Assembly: GCA_006503475.1 (NCBI GenBank)
Contig: RSEH01000037.1
Span: forward strand, 141,569-205,568
Direction: 5' to 3'
Length of the DNA: 64,000 bases
Source of the DNA: Stentor roeselii
Lineage: Eukaryota; Ciliophora; Heterotrichea; Heterotrichida; Stentoridae
A model generated the notes under the pieces. That model worked only from the letters and a program-made list of their open reading frames with translations. It was not told where the DNA came from and made no database searches. This document shows positions 9,539 through 17,886 of this stretch, piece by piece. The position numbers and the translations under genes were made by a program. Within the stretch, counting starts at the first letter, position 1, and the number at the start of each line of letters is the position of its first letter.

Positions 9539-10495
9539 CTAGTTGGGTAGAAGAGTTTTTAGCTCTGGAAGTCTGTCCTCAGGGATACGCTCTGGGAAGA
9601 TAATTGAGAAATGAACGTGCAAGTCACCTCGATGAGAGGAGTCTTCTAATGGCATTCCTTCACCTTTGATGGTGCTTACGTGTTGAGGACTGATGCAGTG
9701 GTCGACTGAAACACATTTCACGGATTTGTCGATATTTTCCACCAGGATCACTTCGGGGTTAAGAGCTTCATGAAGTCCAAGGGAAACTGTGACGTTTAAA
9801 TCATTTCCTGTTCTACTAAACTTCACATGAGGTTTTTCTTTTACTTTTATAATCAAGTCACCTTTTTCCCCATTTACCTTCTCATTCCCTTCCCCTTTAT
9901 ACACTAAACTCGTATGACTTCCAAATCCTGGTTTAATCAGCACATCTTTAACAACAGAAACTTTCCCTCGTTCAGAGCTCAACTCTTGACGAGAAATTTT
10001 CACAAATTTAACTTTTTTACTACATCCAAAAAACAGCTCCTCCAAAGAGCATTCAACATCAACCTCAACATTTGGCGGTGTAAGGTCGATTTCCCAATTT
10101 TTCCCAGATTCCGAGTACCCAGAAATCGCTCCAATGCACTGAGATCCGACATTATTAGCCAAAAAGGCGAAAGGATTCGCTTCAAGCATGAACTTTTTAT
10201 ACAGTTCTTCAGGACTTGACCGAAACTTATAAGCTGGAAAAATTGTTTCACCGTCTTTTTGTATTCCAGCTTCTAAGACGTCAAATCCATAAGCATCGTA
10301 AACTGACCTTAAATCTGAAGTGCTCAGGACCTCATAAGCCTCGTAAGCTTCAAGCAGTTCCCTTGCGGCCTGGGCAAGTGGCAAGCGAGTTTTTTTCGGA
10401 TGGTATTTCAAAAGCGCTCTTTTAAACCCTGCGTTGACCTCATCCAAGGTGGCGGTTGTAGGAATGTTGAGGACTTTGTAGTAATTTTTGACCAT
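9539..10495 (-). CDS. DNAJB13-like J-domain protein (radial-spoke type), HPD replaced
   Basis: A 318-residue type II DnaJ protein: an N-terminal J domain (MVKNYYKVLNIPTTATLDEV), no zinc-finger region, then the two beta-sandwich substrate-binding domains (for example VDVECSLEELFFGCSKKVKF, IKPGFGSHTSLVYKGEGNEK, GDLHVHFSI). The J-domain HPD tripeptide, needed to stimulate Hsp70 ATPase, reads HPK. Loss of this Asp is typical of DNAJB13/RSP16, a radial-spoke protein of cilia, and the following KTRLPLAQAAREL aligns with that orthologue group rather than with canonical DNAJB1. I therefore favour an axonemal structural role over a general chaperone role. It is divergent from the DOT1-like gene with only 36 bp between the two start codons. 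The stop is TAG. Confidence 0.88.
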   Translation of the reverse strand: MVKNYYKVLNIPTTATLDEVNAGFKRALLKYHPKKTRLPLAQAARELLEAYEAYEVLSTSDLRSVYDAYGFDVLEAGIQKDGETIFPAYKFRSSPEELYKKFMLEANPFAFLANNVGSQCIGAISGYSESGKNWEIDLTPPNVEVDVECSLEELFFGCSKKVKFVKISRQELSSERGKVSVVKDVLIKPGFGSHTSLVYKGEGNEKVNGEKGDLIIKVKEKPHVKFSRTGNDLNVTVSLGLHEALNPEVILVENIDKSVKCVSVDHCISPQHVSTIKGEGMPLEDSSHRGDLHVHFSIIFPERIPEDRLPELKTLLPN

Positions 10496-10531
10496 TTTGA
10501 ATAACTGTATTACTTTAAATAATTCTTATTC
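10496..10531. promoter_or_regulatory. 36-bp divergent intergenic region (DnaJ / DOT1-like)
   Basis: The whole space between the two opposite start codons is 36 bp of AT-rich sequence. Both promoters and both 5' leaders must lie in it or inside the neighbouring coding sequence. No specific motif is recognised. Confidence 0.6.
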
Positions 10532-11230
10532 ATGGAGAGCAACTTCCAAAGGTAGTCCACAAATAGAGATTCTTTTCTTAAAGTAAAAACTAAAGAAATT
10601 CGAGATTTTATTAAACCTCATCCGAACTTTCAAAATATTCGATTTTCCGTCTTAAACGTTCTTTATAAAGACCTGGAAGGCTCTCGACACTCATTCGGCT
10701 TCCCTGCACCTCAGTTCGTTTATGGAGAACTGGAAACTATGGCTGCTTATCATGAACTTTTTTCTTATTCAAATAATTTGAAACGTGATTCGATCTTCGT
10801 TGACCTTGGAAGCGGACTCGGAAAAGCCAACCTTTTGGTTGCTGCTTGTTTTCCAGTTAGACTTAGTTTGGGCGTTGAAGCTGTTCCGAGACTTGTGCAA
10901 ATTTCTAATCTGCAAAAAGAAATTTTCAAAAATGAAATTGAAAGATTTACTGAAAGTTATGCGAAAATTGAGTTTATTTGTGGAATGGCTGAGGAACTTG
11001 TCGAAAATTGGATTTTTGCTGATGTTGTTTTTGTTAATTCTTTGACTTGGGAAAAAAGGTCGATTAGGAAAATTTTAGAGAGATTGAAACTTTTGAAGAA
11101 AGGGGCTGAGGTTTTTACTAGCACGAAATTGAGTTGTAAGTTTTTGAACTTTAAGAGGTGTGTTAAGACTAGGATGAACTGGGGATCGATTCCTATGTAT
11201 ATTTATGAGAAGGGGGATATTTTAAGGTAA
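10532..11230 (+). CDS. DOT1-like SAM-dependent methyltransferase, one 15-nt intron
   Basis: The ATG is at 10532 and intron 10552-10566 (gtagtccacaaatag) is removed, giving 227 residues. Unspliced, a TAG stops it after seven codons. SAM-binding motif I is DLGSGLGKANLLVA, preceded by QFVYGELETM and followed by GVEAVPRLV and FADVVFVNSLTW. This order (FxYGEL, DLGSGxG, GVE, VNS/NN) is that of the DOT1 family, which methylates a histone H3 core lysine on nucleosomes. The protein is a minimal catalytic core with no N- or C-terminal extensions, so another protein or RNA substrate cannot be excluded. A start at the internal ATG 10739 would lose the FVYGEL motif, so the upstream start with the intron is preferred. 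Confidence 0.85.
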
Positions 11231-11341
11231 TAGGGTTTGTTGAGGATTTTAAAGGATTTTGGAATGTTGGATGATTAAATGGGTTTGTAGATTATCATCC
11301 TCCAAATTAAAAATACTAAAAATCGATTTTGTCTATTACTT

Positions 11342-12094
11342 CTACTTTTTCCTAGACTTTTTCATTTTTTCACTAAACTCAAGCCGAGCCTTCATCAATT
11401 CTTCAACCCTTTCCCTAGATTTCAAAACGGCTCCCCAAGTAGCTTCAGTAATCATAGCAAAATGTAAGTCCTCATCTTCATTCATAAACCTAAAATTTTC
11501 AGTAACATTAGTAGATTCAGTTCCATCACTTCGATAAGTAGATGGTCTACTTTCAAGTTCATCAAAAGGGTACTCAAGTCCTTTATTTAAAAACCTTTCA
11601 CGAACAACAGAGATTCCATCTAATTCATCAAGTAATTCGAAGTATTCAATTAATTCTTTTCGATATCCTTCATTATTCGTGCAAGGATTTCCTCCAATTT
11701 TTAAAATTGCGATTTCTTTTGGAATAGCTCGATATTCCAATTCTTCTATCTTGTTATTAGCCAGGTTCAAATAAAGTAAGTTGAAGAGTGTTTGCAATCC
11801 TTCTATCTTCACAATCAAATTTCCCTCCAAGCTTAAAAATTCAAGTTTTGTTAGAAACTCGAGGTTTTCAATCTTAGGGATGTAGTTATACTGCAAGTAA
11901 AGTGACCGGACATTAGAAAAAAGTTCCAAGTTGTCTATTTGATGAAGATCTTGCCACTCAAGTCGCACTGTTTCGATTTCAAGGAGTTTATTTAGTCTAT
12001 TTCGTTATTACTGTTCTTCTTTGCTTAATTGGGATTGTTCTGAAGAGGTCAGGTTCAGTTTTGCAACGAGTTCTAAATTGATTTTTTTTTGCAT
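11342..12094 (-). CDS. LRRC46-like leucine-rich-repeat protein, one 15-nt intron
   Basis: Read from ATG at 12094 with intron 11997-12011 (gtaataacgaaatag) removed: 245 residues. The N-terminal lead-in LEIETVRLEWQDL is followed by SDS22-type LRRs (VRSLYLQYNYIPKIENLEFL, LEFLSLEGNLIVKIEGLQ, LLYLNLANNKIEELE) and an LRR cap reading GGNPCTNNEGYRKELIEYF with LDELDGISVV. This is the arrangement of LRRC46, a sperm and cilium protein linked to radial spokes. The tail after residue 180 is acidic then basic. The start codon is 26 bp from that of the 14-3-3-like gene on the opposite strand. The ciliary role is inferred from the family. The stop is TAG. Confidence 0.8.
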
Positions 12095-12120
12095 ATTTGT
12101 TTATTTTAGTTATTATTTTG

Positions 12121-12849
12121 ATGGAAGAACTGATGTTTAAGGCAAGAATCGCGGAGGATGTTTACAGATATGATGATATGATCACGATCATGAAAAAAGT
12201 TGTAGAGATGTCTAGTGAGATTAGTAAAGAACAAGGGATACTTCTTTCTGTTGCTTATATGTGTAATATTGGAGGTAATAAAACTTCTTGGAGAATTATC
12301 AAAGCTGCTGAGATTCAAGAAGTTCAGAGGCAAAATTTGGAAAAAGCTGAACTTGCAAGATGTTTCAGGTTTCTTATTGAAGATGAGCTCAATTTTAGGA
12401 TAATGGAATATGTTGATGTGATTAAGAGCATTTTGGAAAGTAAATTGAAATCGGTTGAATCTAGGGTTGAGTATATGATATGTATGGGCATGTATTTAGG
12501 GTATATGGCTGAGTACCAAATCGACCCTATAAATGAGAATAGGTATGGAACTGAATCTGTTGAAAAATGTGAAATGGTTTACAAAGAAGCTCTTGAATTG
12601 GCAAGTCGTGAAATGTCTCCGGCTCATCCTATTAGACTAAAACTTGTTCTGAATTATTCGCTGTTATACTATCTTTATAAAAAACTACCTGTAGAAGCAT
12701 GTGAAATAGCCACCACAGCTGTTGATCAGGCTATGATTGATATGGATAGTTTAGATGAGGATCAACGTAAAGATTCAAAATTTATTATCCAATTGATTAG
12801 TGATAATATTTCTTTATGGAATATAGAATTGAAGGATTCACTTAAATAA
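12121..12849 (+). CDS. Divergent 14-3-3-like protein, phosphopeptide triad lost
   Basis: The ATG at 12121 opens MEELMFKARIAEDVYRYDDM, which matches the conserved 14-3-3 N-terminus; the product is 242 residues, the usual size. Family landmarks are present: LLSVAY, TSWRIIK, NYSLLYYLYKK, EACEIATTAVDQA and the C-terminal DNISLW. At the phosphopeptide pocket, counting from the family's well-known positions, Lys49 reads Met (SVAYMCN), Arg56 reads Lys (GGNKTSW) and Arg127 reads Gly (MYLGYMAE), while Tyr128 and the Asn at 173 and 224 are kept. A 14-3-3 fold that no longer binds classical phospho-Ser/Thr ligands is the likely reading. Dimer-interface residues near the N-terminus look conserved. The stop is TAA. 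Confidence 0.9.
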   Translation: MEELMFKARIAEDVYRYDDMITIMKKVVEMSSEISKEQGILLSVAYMCNIGGNKTSWRIIKAAEIQEVQRQNLEKAELARCFRFLIEDELNFRIMEYVDVIKSILESKLKSVESRVEYMICMGMYLGYMAEYQIDPINENRYGTESVEKCEMVYKEALELASREMSPAHPIRLKLVLNYSLLYYLYKKLPVEACEIATTAVDQAMIDMDSLDEDQRKDSKFIIQLISDNISLWNIELKDSLK

Positions 12850-14490
12850 GTAGCTAATCTCAAATAATTTATTATGATTATTTTCTTAATTAGTGAGTTT
12901 CCTTAGAATCGAATGTCATTTGCTTAGATATAGATCACCAAAAATTTATTGGATTTTCTTCCTGCGTTTAGGATCAAGCCTTATCTTTTGAAACTGTCTA
13001 AACACTTCAAGATTTAAATTATGATTTTTTTATTAAATGGATTAACGAAATTGTTGGTGATTACAAATTATCCCCTGATAGTAATAATTATTCAATAAAT
13101 GAAATGAGTAATTATAATTTCAGCTATAGCAGGTATCTTCACTTATTTACCCTTGAACTCGTATTTCCTTCGGTTCTAAAGTGATCGAATTATCAATTCT
13201 TCAAATTTATCAAAAAGTTGAAATAATTCAATATTCGAAAAATTAAATAAACTTATTCTTGCAAGAATAAAAGTAATACTTTTAATAATCCCGAGAAGGA
13301 TAAGTTTTTTATTGATAATATAAATTTAGACTGCCCTATATTGAAGACTGTGCCATGTTAAGGTTATGAACTTGAAGTTGCTAATGTCATAGCTTAAAAC
13401 ATCATATTGAACTATCTTAATTTTTTACTACTTCATACTTAATATTAATGCTGCCAATTGGATAAGTTCTTTAAAAATAGAGTTCCAATTAAGGTATCAA
13501 GTTGAACAGTATTTCTCATATGCCTAAATGTATCTTGAAACACTTTTATAGTTTCTTCTTATAATTCATCCTCTATCTTACAAACCATTTAATTTTTTCA
13601 GATTCTGGAGCTTTAAATCTCTCTCTACATTTCTTTAAAAGTTGAAACATCAATGTTTTCAGTTAATTTTGATTGAAACGAATATCTTGATAGGTTAAAA
13701 TCACATTAATTCTGGAGGCTAGAGGTACCAGGATCAATAATACAATATTTCCCTTTTTCCATAATTCTAATGCATCATTACTTAATACCATTCAACTCTG
13801 TCAAATATTAAGGATTTTATTTGCAGGCAACAGAAAATTAATAATTTATCCAGATTTAAACTCAGGATTATTTGACCCAGAATAATTGCTTTAAATATTA
13901 TTCCTAAAAAGTTTGTGAGATAAATTCTTCGGACTTGCTAGCAAGTATAATATATTATCTAGCCTTTTTCTTCTAGTTTTCGCTAAAAGCAATTGCTAAT
14001 CTTAATTTTTCAAAACCAGTTGGCTTGATATTTATCAAAGTAGTTCCTTTAAATTTGATATCTAATTGACTAATACATCAATAGCAGGACTGTTTTATCT
14101 ATGCTATATAATCATTTTTATTCACAGTTCAATATTCATATCTTTTTTCTCTTATAATTAAGCAGACTTCTGTATTTATTATAGTCCAAATCTAAACTAC
14201 AGATATATTTGGTTCTTATGCAATTATTATTGATATCCCAATATCATTAAACTTAATAGTCCATAAATATTTTATAGTTTTGTATATCATTCTCCTTCTT
14301 CCTTCATATTCCACTTAATCATTAAAAATAAACAAACACAATCTTAACTGATTCCATTGAAATTTTACAAAACCTCTAAAATCAAAATAAATCTAAATCA
14401 CCAGATATAAATCTTTAATAAAACCACTATTTTTAAAGCCATAGTCCACTGATATTCTAAATCTAATAGTCATATGAAAATAAATCTTAA
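12850..14490. other. AT-rich intergenic region, 1.6 kb
   Basis: Many stops in all frames and no frame long enough to call. No tRNA-like or ordered repeat structure was seen. It precedes the first GPCR-PIPK gene and could hold unrecognisable relics, but I could not align any part of it to neighbouring genes. Confidence 0.6.
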
Positions 14491-16412
14491 ATGGACCAAA
14501 TAATCCAAATTTCCTACCTGATTCTAGCTCCTCTCTCCGTACTCAGCGAAGGTCTTTTAATATATTTCTTCTGGCGAGTGAACCAATTCAAAGATCATCC
14601 AGAAATAATGATATTCTGGCAAAGTCTCTCTCAAATAATCTTCGACATCCACTGGGTGACTGGTGTAAAATCAATAAAATCTTCCCTTTCACCATTCGAG
14701 TGTTGTTTTCTCGGAGCTCTTTGCATTTACTTCTATTTCCTAAGCTGGGACTACAACCTGTGCCTATCAATAGAGATCCTTTTAAAGATTCTTTACCCTC
14801 ACCAATCAGATTACAAGACTCGTCTCATAATCTACCACCTTACATCTCACTTGACAAGTTTAATAATTTTCATCATCCTCTTAACAAGTAAAACAAACGG
14901 CGACTCAGTCTTATCAACTTGTTTCGTTCAAAGTTACACAAGATACGAAATAATAGTGATGATTCCTTCAGTTATTCACTTTCCATTATGCATCATGATA
15001 ATCGGATACACTATTTATGTGTCTTATAACACTTACTATGCGAATTACCTTAAATTTCACATGCTTGTCGTTCTTACTTTTTCGATCACTTGGGTACCTG
15101 TCGGCCTTGCTCATGGAATAATTTCAATCAACTCAAAAGTAAAGATGCCTTTTTGGTTCGTTTGTGTATTTTTCATTTAGCTTGCTGCAGTCTTAGGAGC
15201 TCTTTCAGGGTTTCTTGTATGTCTTGCCAGACTCATGCAAAAAGGGCTTTTAAGAAAAATTTACCTTTCAATTTGTTCTCCTAAAGACTTTGACGTGATT
15301 TTATTTAGAAAAGTTTGACTGTTAAATTAAAAGCTCAAAATCTTCAGAGTGAAGTTCGAATGGATAGTTATTCGATTTTATTTGAAAAAGTCACTGCTTT
15401 GGTCAGTTTTATTCAGGGTGTTAAAAAAATTCTTCTTGCACTTTTAAATGTTTTTACTTGTTTACATCGCAATGCGGATCAACCTGCTTTAAGCAATAGA
15501 AAAAGTACTAGAAAATGGGTTTTTTTCCTTGGGACTAGTGAATCACGTGAATCGAAAACAAAAGTAACTCAGTTTCATGTAATTTTATTTGAAAGGATCA
15601 TGAAAAAATTCCGAGTTCGTTTTGAGGATATCATCAAGTAATGCTAAAACAGGTCTTTTAATGAAAACTTCGAAGATCTTGAAGAAAGAGTCACGACAAG
15701 TAAAGGAAAATCTGGAGCTTTTTTTTATTTTTCAGCTGATAAGGAGTTTATTTTGAAGTCAATAAATAAAACTGAACTTGCAGTTTTTAATGATCTTGCT
15801 AAAGACTATTCAGATCGGATTTGTGGAGATTCTGGAAGTTTTTTAACGAAGTTCTTTGGAGTGTTTAAAGTGAAATTCGGAAAAACTCCTGCATTTTTCT
15901 TGGTTCTTATGGAAAATTTAACTGGAAACCTCGGAGATCCTCTTTTATTTGATATCAAAGGAAGTACTAAAAATAGAAGAGCATCAGTTGAAGAGTTTAA
16001 TGATATCAGTGAAATGCCGAGAAATATCGTTTATAAAGACCTAGATTTCAAGGTAAACGTTGGAAGTTTAGTCATTCCTGAAGAAGTCTACAGAAAAATC
16101 TCTGAGATGGTTGAAAAAGATGCAGAACTTTTAATGAATTTCAAAATTATGGACTATTCTTTAATGGTTGTTGTCGGGAGTAAAAAACAGTTGAAAGTGA
16201 CTTTAATAGACAGGTTTATAATAAACTGTCACAACCAGCTCTTAACCTATATCGGGATCATTGATTTCCTGCAATGTTACAACACAAGAAAAAAACTCGA
16301 AAACAAGTACAGAACTTTCAACCACGACCCAAAAGAACCTTCATGCATTCCTCCAAAGCCTTACAAATCCAGATTCCAAGAAAAGGTTCAAAGTTTATTT
16401 TCATTCTCTTAA
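14491..16412 (+). CDS. GPCR-PIPK fusion, copy A (7TM receptor + phosphatidylinositol-phosphate kinase)
   Basis: Introns 15166-15180 (gtatttttcatttag), 15295-15308 (gtgattttatttag, 14 nt), 15402-15416 (gtcagttttattcag) and 15638-15652 (gtaatgctaaaacag) are removed, giving a single 620-residue frame. The N-terminal ~270 residues contain seven hydrophobic segments with Cys at the start of TM3 (CCFLGAL) and in loop 2 (STCFVQ). A ~110-residue linker follows, then a PIP kinase domain: GKSGAFFYFSADKEFILK (ATP loop and Lys), LMENL, FDIKGSTKNRR, IMDYSLM and GIIDFLQCYNTRKKLE. Such fusions (RpkA in Dictyostelium, GPCR-PIPKs in oomycetes) couple a receptor directly to PIP/PIP2 synthesis. This copy is the most diverged: the ATP loop reads GKSG where the other copies read GRSG, and its second intron is one base short. 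It ends 29 bp from the convergent DNAAF1 stop. Confidence 0.87.
15295..15308 (+). other. Candidate 14-nt intron in GPCR-PIPK copy A
   Basis: The sequence is gtgattttatttag. At the same position copies B-E have 15-nt introns. Removing exactly 14 nt restores the frame so that SPKDFD joins KSLTVKL, matching NPKLAT joined to NSLMVKL in copy D. The putative branch A keeps its distance to the 3' splice site; the missing base is on the 5' side. Alternatively it is a one-base deletion that breaks the gene. Confidence 0.65.
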
Positions 16413-16441
16413 CCATTGAAATAATACAAATCTATCTATCC

Positions 16442-17350
16442 TCACTCAACATCATCATAAACAATTTTCCTTTCCTCCTCACAAGCACTTCCTTCTTCAT
16501 CAGTAGAAGAGCTCCAGTTCTGAGAAGAAGTTTCTTGAAGACTTTCCGAAGTGCTTTCAGGGATTCTTCCAGCCATTCTTCTCCTTTCAATCATTTCTTT
16601 AAAGGCAAGATGATTATTTTCCTTTTCCTGTCGTTTTTCTTCTTCCCACTTGGCACGTTCAAGTCTTTCCCCCGCGATTCCATTTTTTCCAAAAGCTTCA
16701 GCGAATCGTCTTTCATCATCAAAGACAGGTCTTTCATCAAGAAACTTAAGTTGAGGCATTTGAAAAATCATTTCTTTTCTATAATTCTTCATCTTTCCAC
16801 AGATAGGATTTCCCTGAAAGTAAAGAACAGTAACACCCTGAAGCCGAAAAATGACTTTTTCAAGAACTTCCCAAGAGTCAATCAAGTTGAAGCTTAAGTC
16901 AAGCACTGAAAGTTTCTCAAGGTCAAAAAGTTCTTCTAAGTCAGAAATTCCGCCTTTTCCGATCAAATTTCTCTGAAGAAGAAGACTAGTGAGGCAAGGT
17001 TTGTATTCAAGACATTCAATTTTTTCAATCAAATTTCCAGAAAGGTTGATTGAATGAAGCTTTGATAAGTTTTCAATTCCTGACATTTCTTTGATTTGGT
17101 TGTCTTGAAGGTAAAGACAACGAAGTTCTGGACAGTTCTCTAAATTTTCTATTTTTTCTAATGAGTTCCCTTCTGCGTAGAGGACTTTAAGACCTGTGAA
17201 CTGTTCAAGATTTTCTAGTCTTTTAAAACCTTTGAAGTGAATGAAAAGCTTTTTGTTTAGACTCCGAGTTTCGAAGTAAGTTTCTCGGTCACTTGAAAGG
17301 AGATGTTTTAAGAACTGGTCAGTAATGCGCGGGACTTGATTATTTAACAT
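16442..17350 (-). CDS. DNAAF1 (LRRC50/ODA7)-like dynein axonemal assembly factor
   Basis: A 302-residue SDS22-type LRR protein: LFIHFKGFKRLENLEQFTGL, then LRRs such as LRCLYLQDNQIKEMSGIENL and SVLDLSFNLIDSWEVLE, then the cap with FQGNPICGKMKNYRK, LKFLDERPVFDDER and AEAFGKNGIAGERLERAKWE. The DDRPVF-type motif followed by the Ala/Gly-rich stretch and a charged coiled segment is diagnostic for DNAAF1, a cytoplasmic factor that preassembles ciliary dynein arms. The C-terminus is Ser/Glu-rich and shorter than in animals. It is the only gene in the window that ends in TGA (16442-16444); a TAG follows one codon later. Its ATG overlaps the stop of the upstream same-strand frame (ATGTTAA). Confidence 0.92.
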   Translation of the reverse strand: MLNNQVPRITDQFLKHLLSSDRETYFETRSLNKKLFIHFKGFKRLENLEQFTGLKVLYAEGNSLEKIENLENCPELRCLYLQDNQIKEMSGIENLSKLHSINLSGNLIEKIECLEYKPCLTSLLLQRNLIGKGGISDLEELFDLEKLSVLDLSFNLIDSWEVLEKVIFRLQGVTVLYFQGNPICGKMKNYRKEMIFQMPQLKFLDERPVFDDERRFAEAFGKNGIAGERLERAKWEEEKRQEKENNHLAFKEMIERRRMAGRIPESTSESLQETSSQNWSSSTDEEGSACEEERKIVYDDVE

Positions 17351-17883
17351 TTATATGAAGATTGGGTTAAATTAGGTGTTATGATAAAGTCTTTAAACCA
17401 AGGTGTTTTCGCTGTTGAATTAAAACTACTTAGACCTGTTGGGTTAATGAAAATTGTAGTTTTTCCTGAAAGGTTTAAAAAGATGTTTTTTTGGGGAGGA
17501 AAAAAATTTTTGAGTCTTTTTGGTTTAAAACCAATGATGTGATTGGCTCGGAAATTTAACAAGGAATAAGTTAATGGTATTCTTGGGTCTAGATTTTGTG
17601 TTATTATTTGTTTTTCTGGGAAAAGTTTGGAGTTGTTTAGAAGGGGTGGGTCTTGCATCGGGATTCTTTGGACTAGTCCTCCTGTGAACAGGAACTTGCT
17701 GAATTTAAAGAGATCTGGTTGGATGATTAGGTGAACAAGCTGAAGTTGTAGGAAGGATGATGAACTTAAAAGAAATGTTTCAATTTTCAAAACGCAAAAT
17801 TGTCTTTTCAGTTAGTTGATGGGATCATTGACATAATTTCCGATATTAGCAGGGGTGATGACTGTAAAAAGCTTCCTTTCCAT
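17344..17883 (-). CDS. Unidentified reading frame between CDPK and DNAAF1, interrupted by one TAA
   Basis: Minus strand. An ATG at 17883, 3 nt after the CDPK stop, begins MERKLFTVITPANIG and runs 23 codons to a TAA at 17812-17814. The same frame then continues open for about 155 codons to a TAA at 17344-17346 that overlaps the DNAAF1 start. No GT...AG insert of 14-16 nt removes the internal TAA. The long part has coding-like codon use and motifs such as GGLVQRIPMQDPPLLNN and PPQKNIFLNLSGKT, but I do not recognise the family. It could be a damaged gene, a gene with an unusual intron, or chance. The opposite strand also has a short frame from 17381, which I consider less likely. Confidence 0.35.
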
Positions 17884-17886
17884 TAA

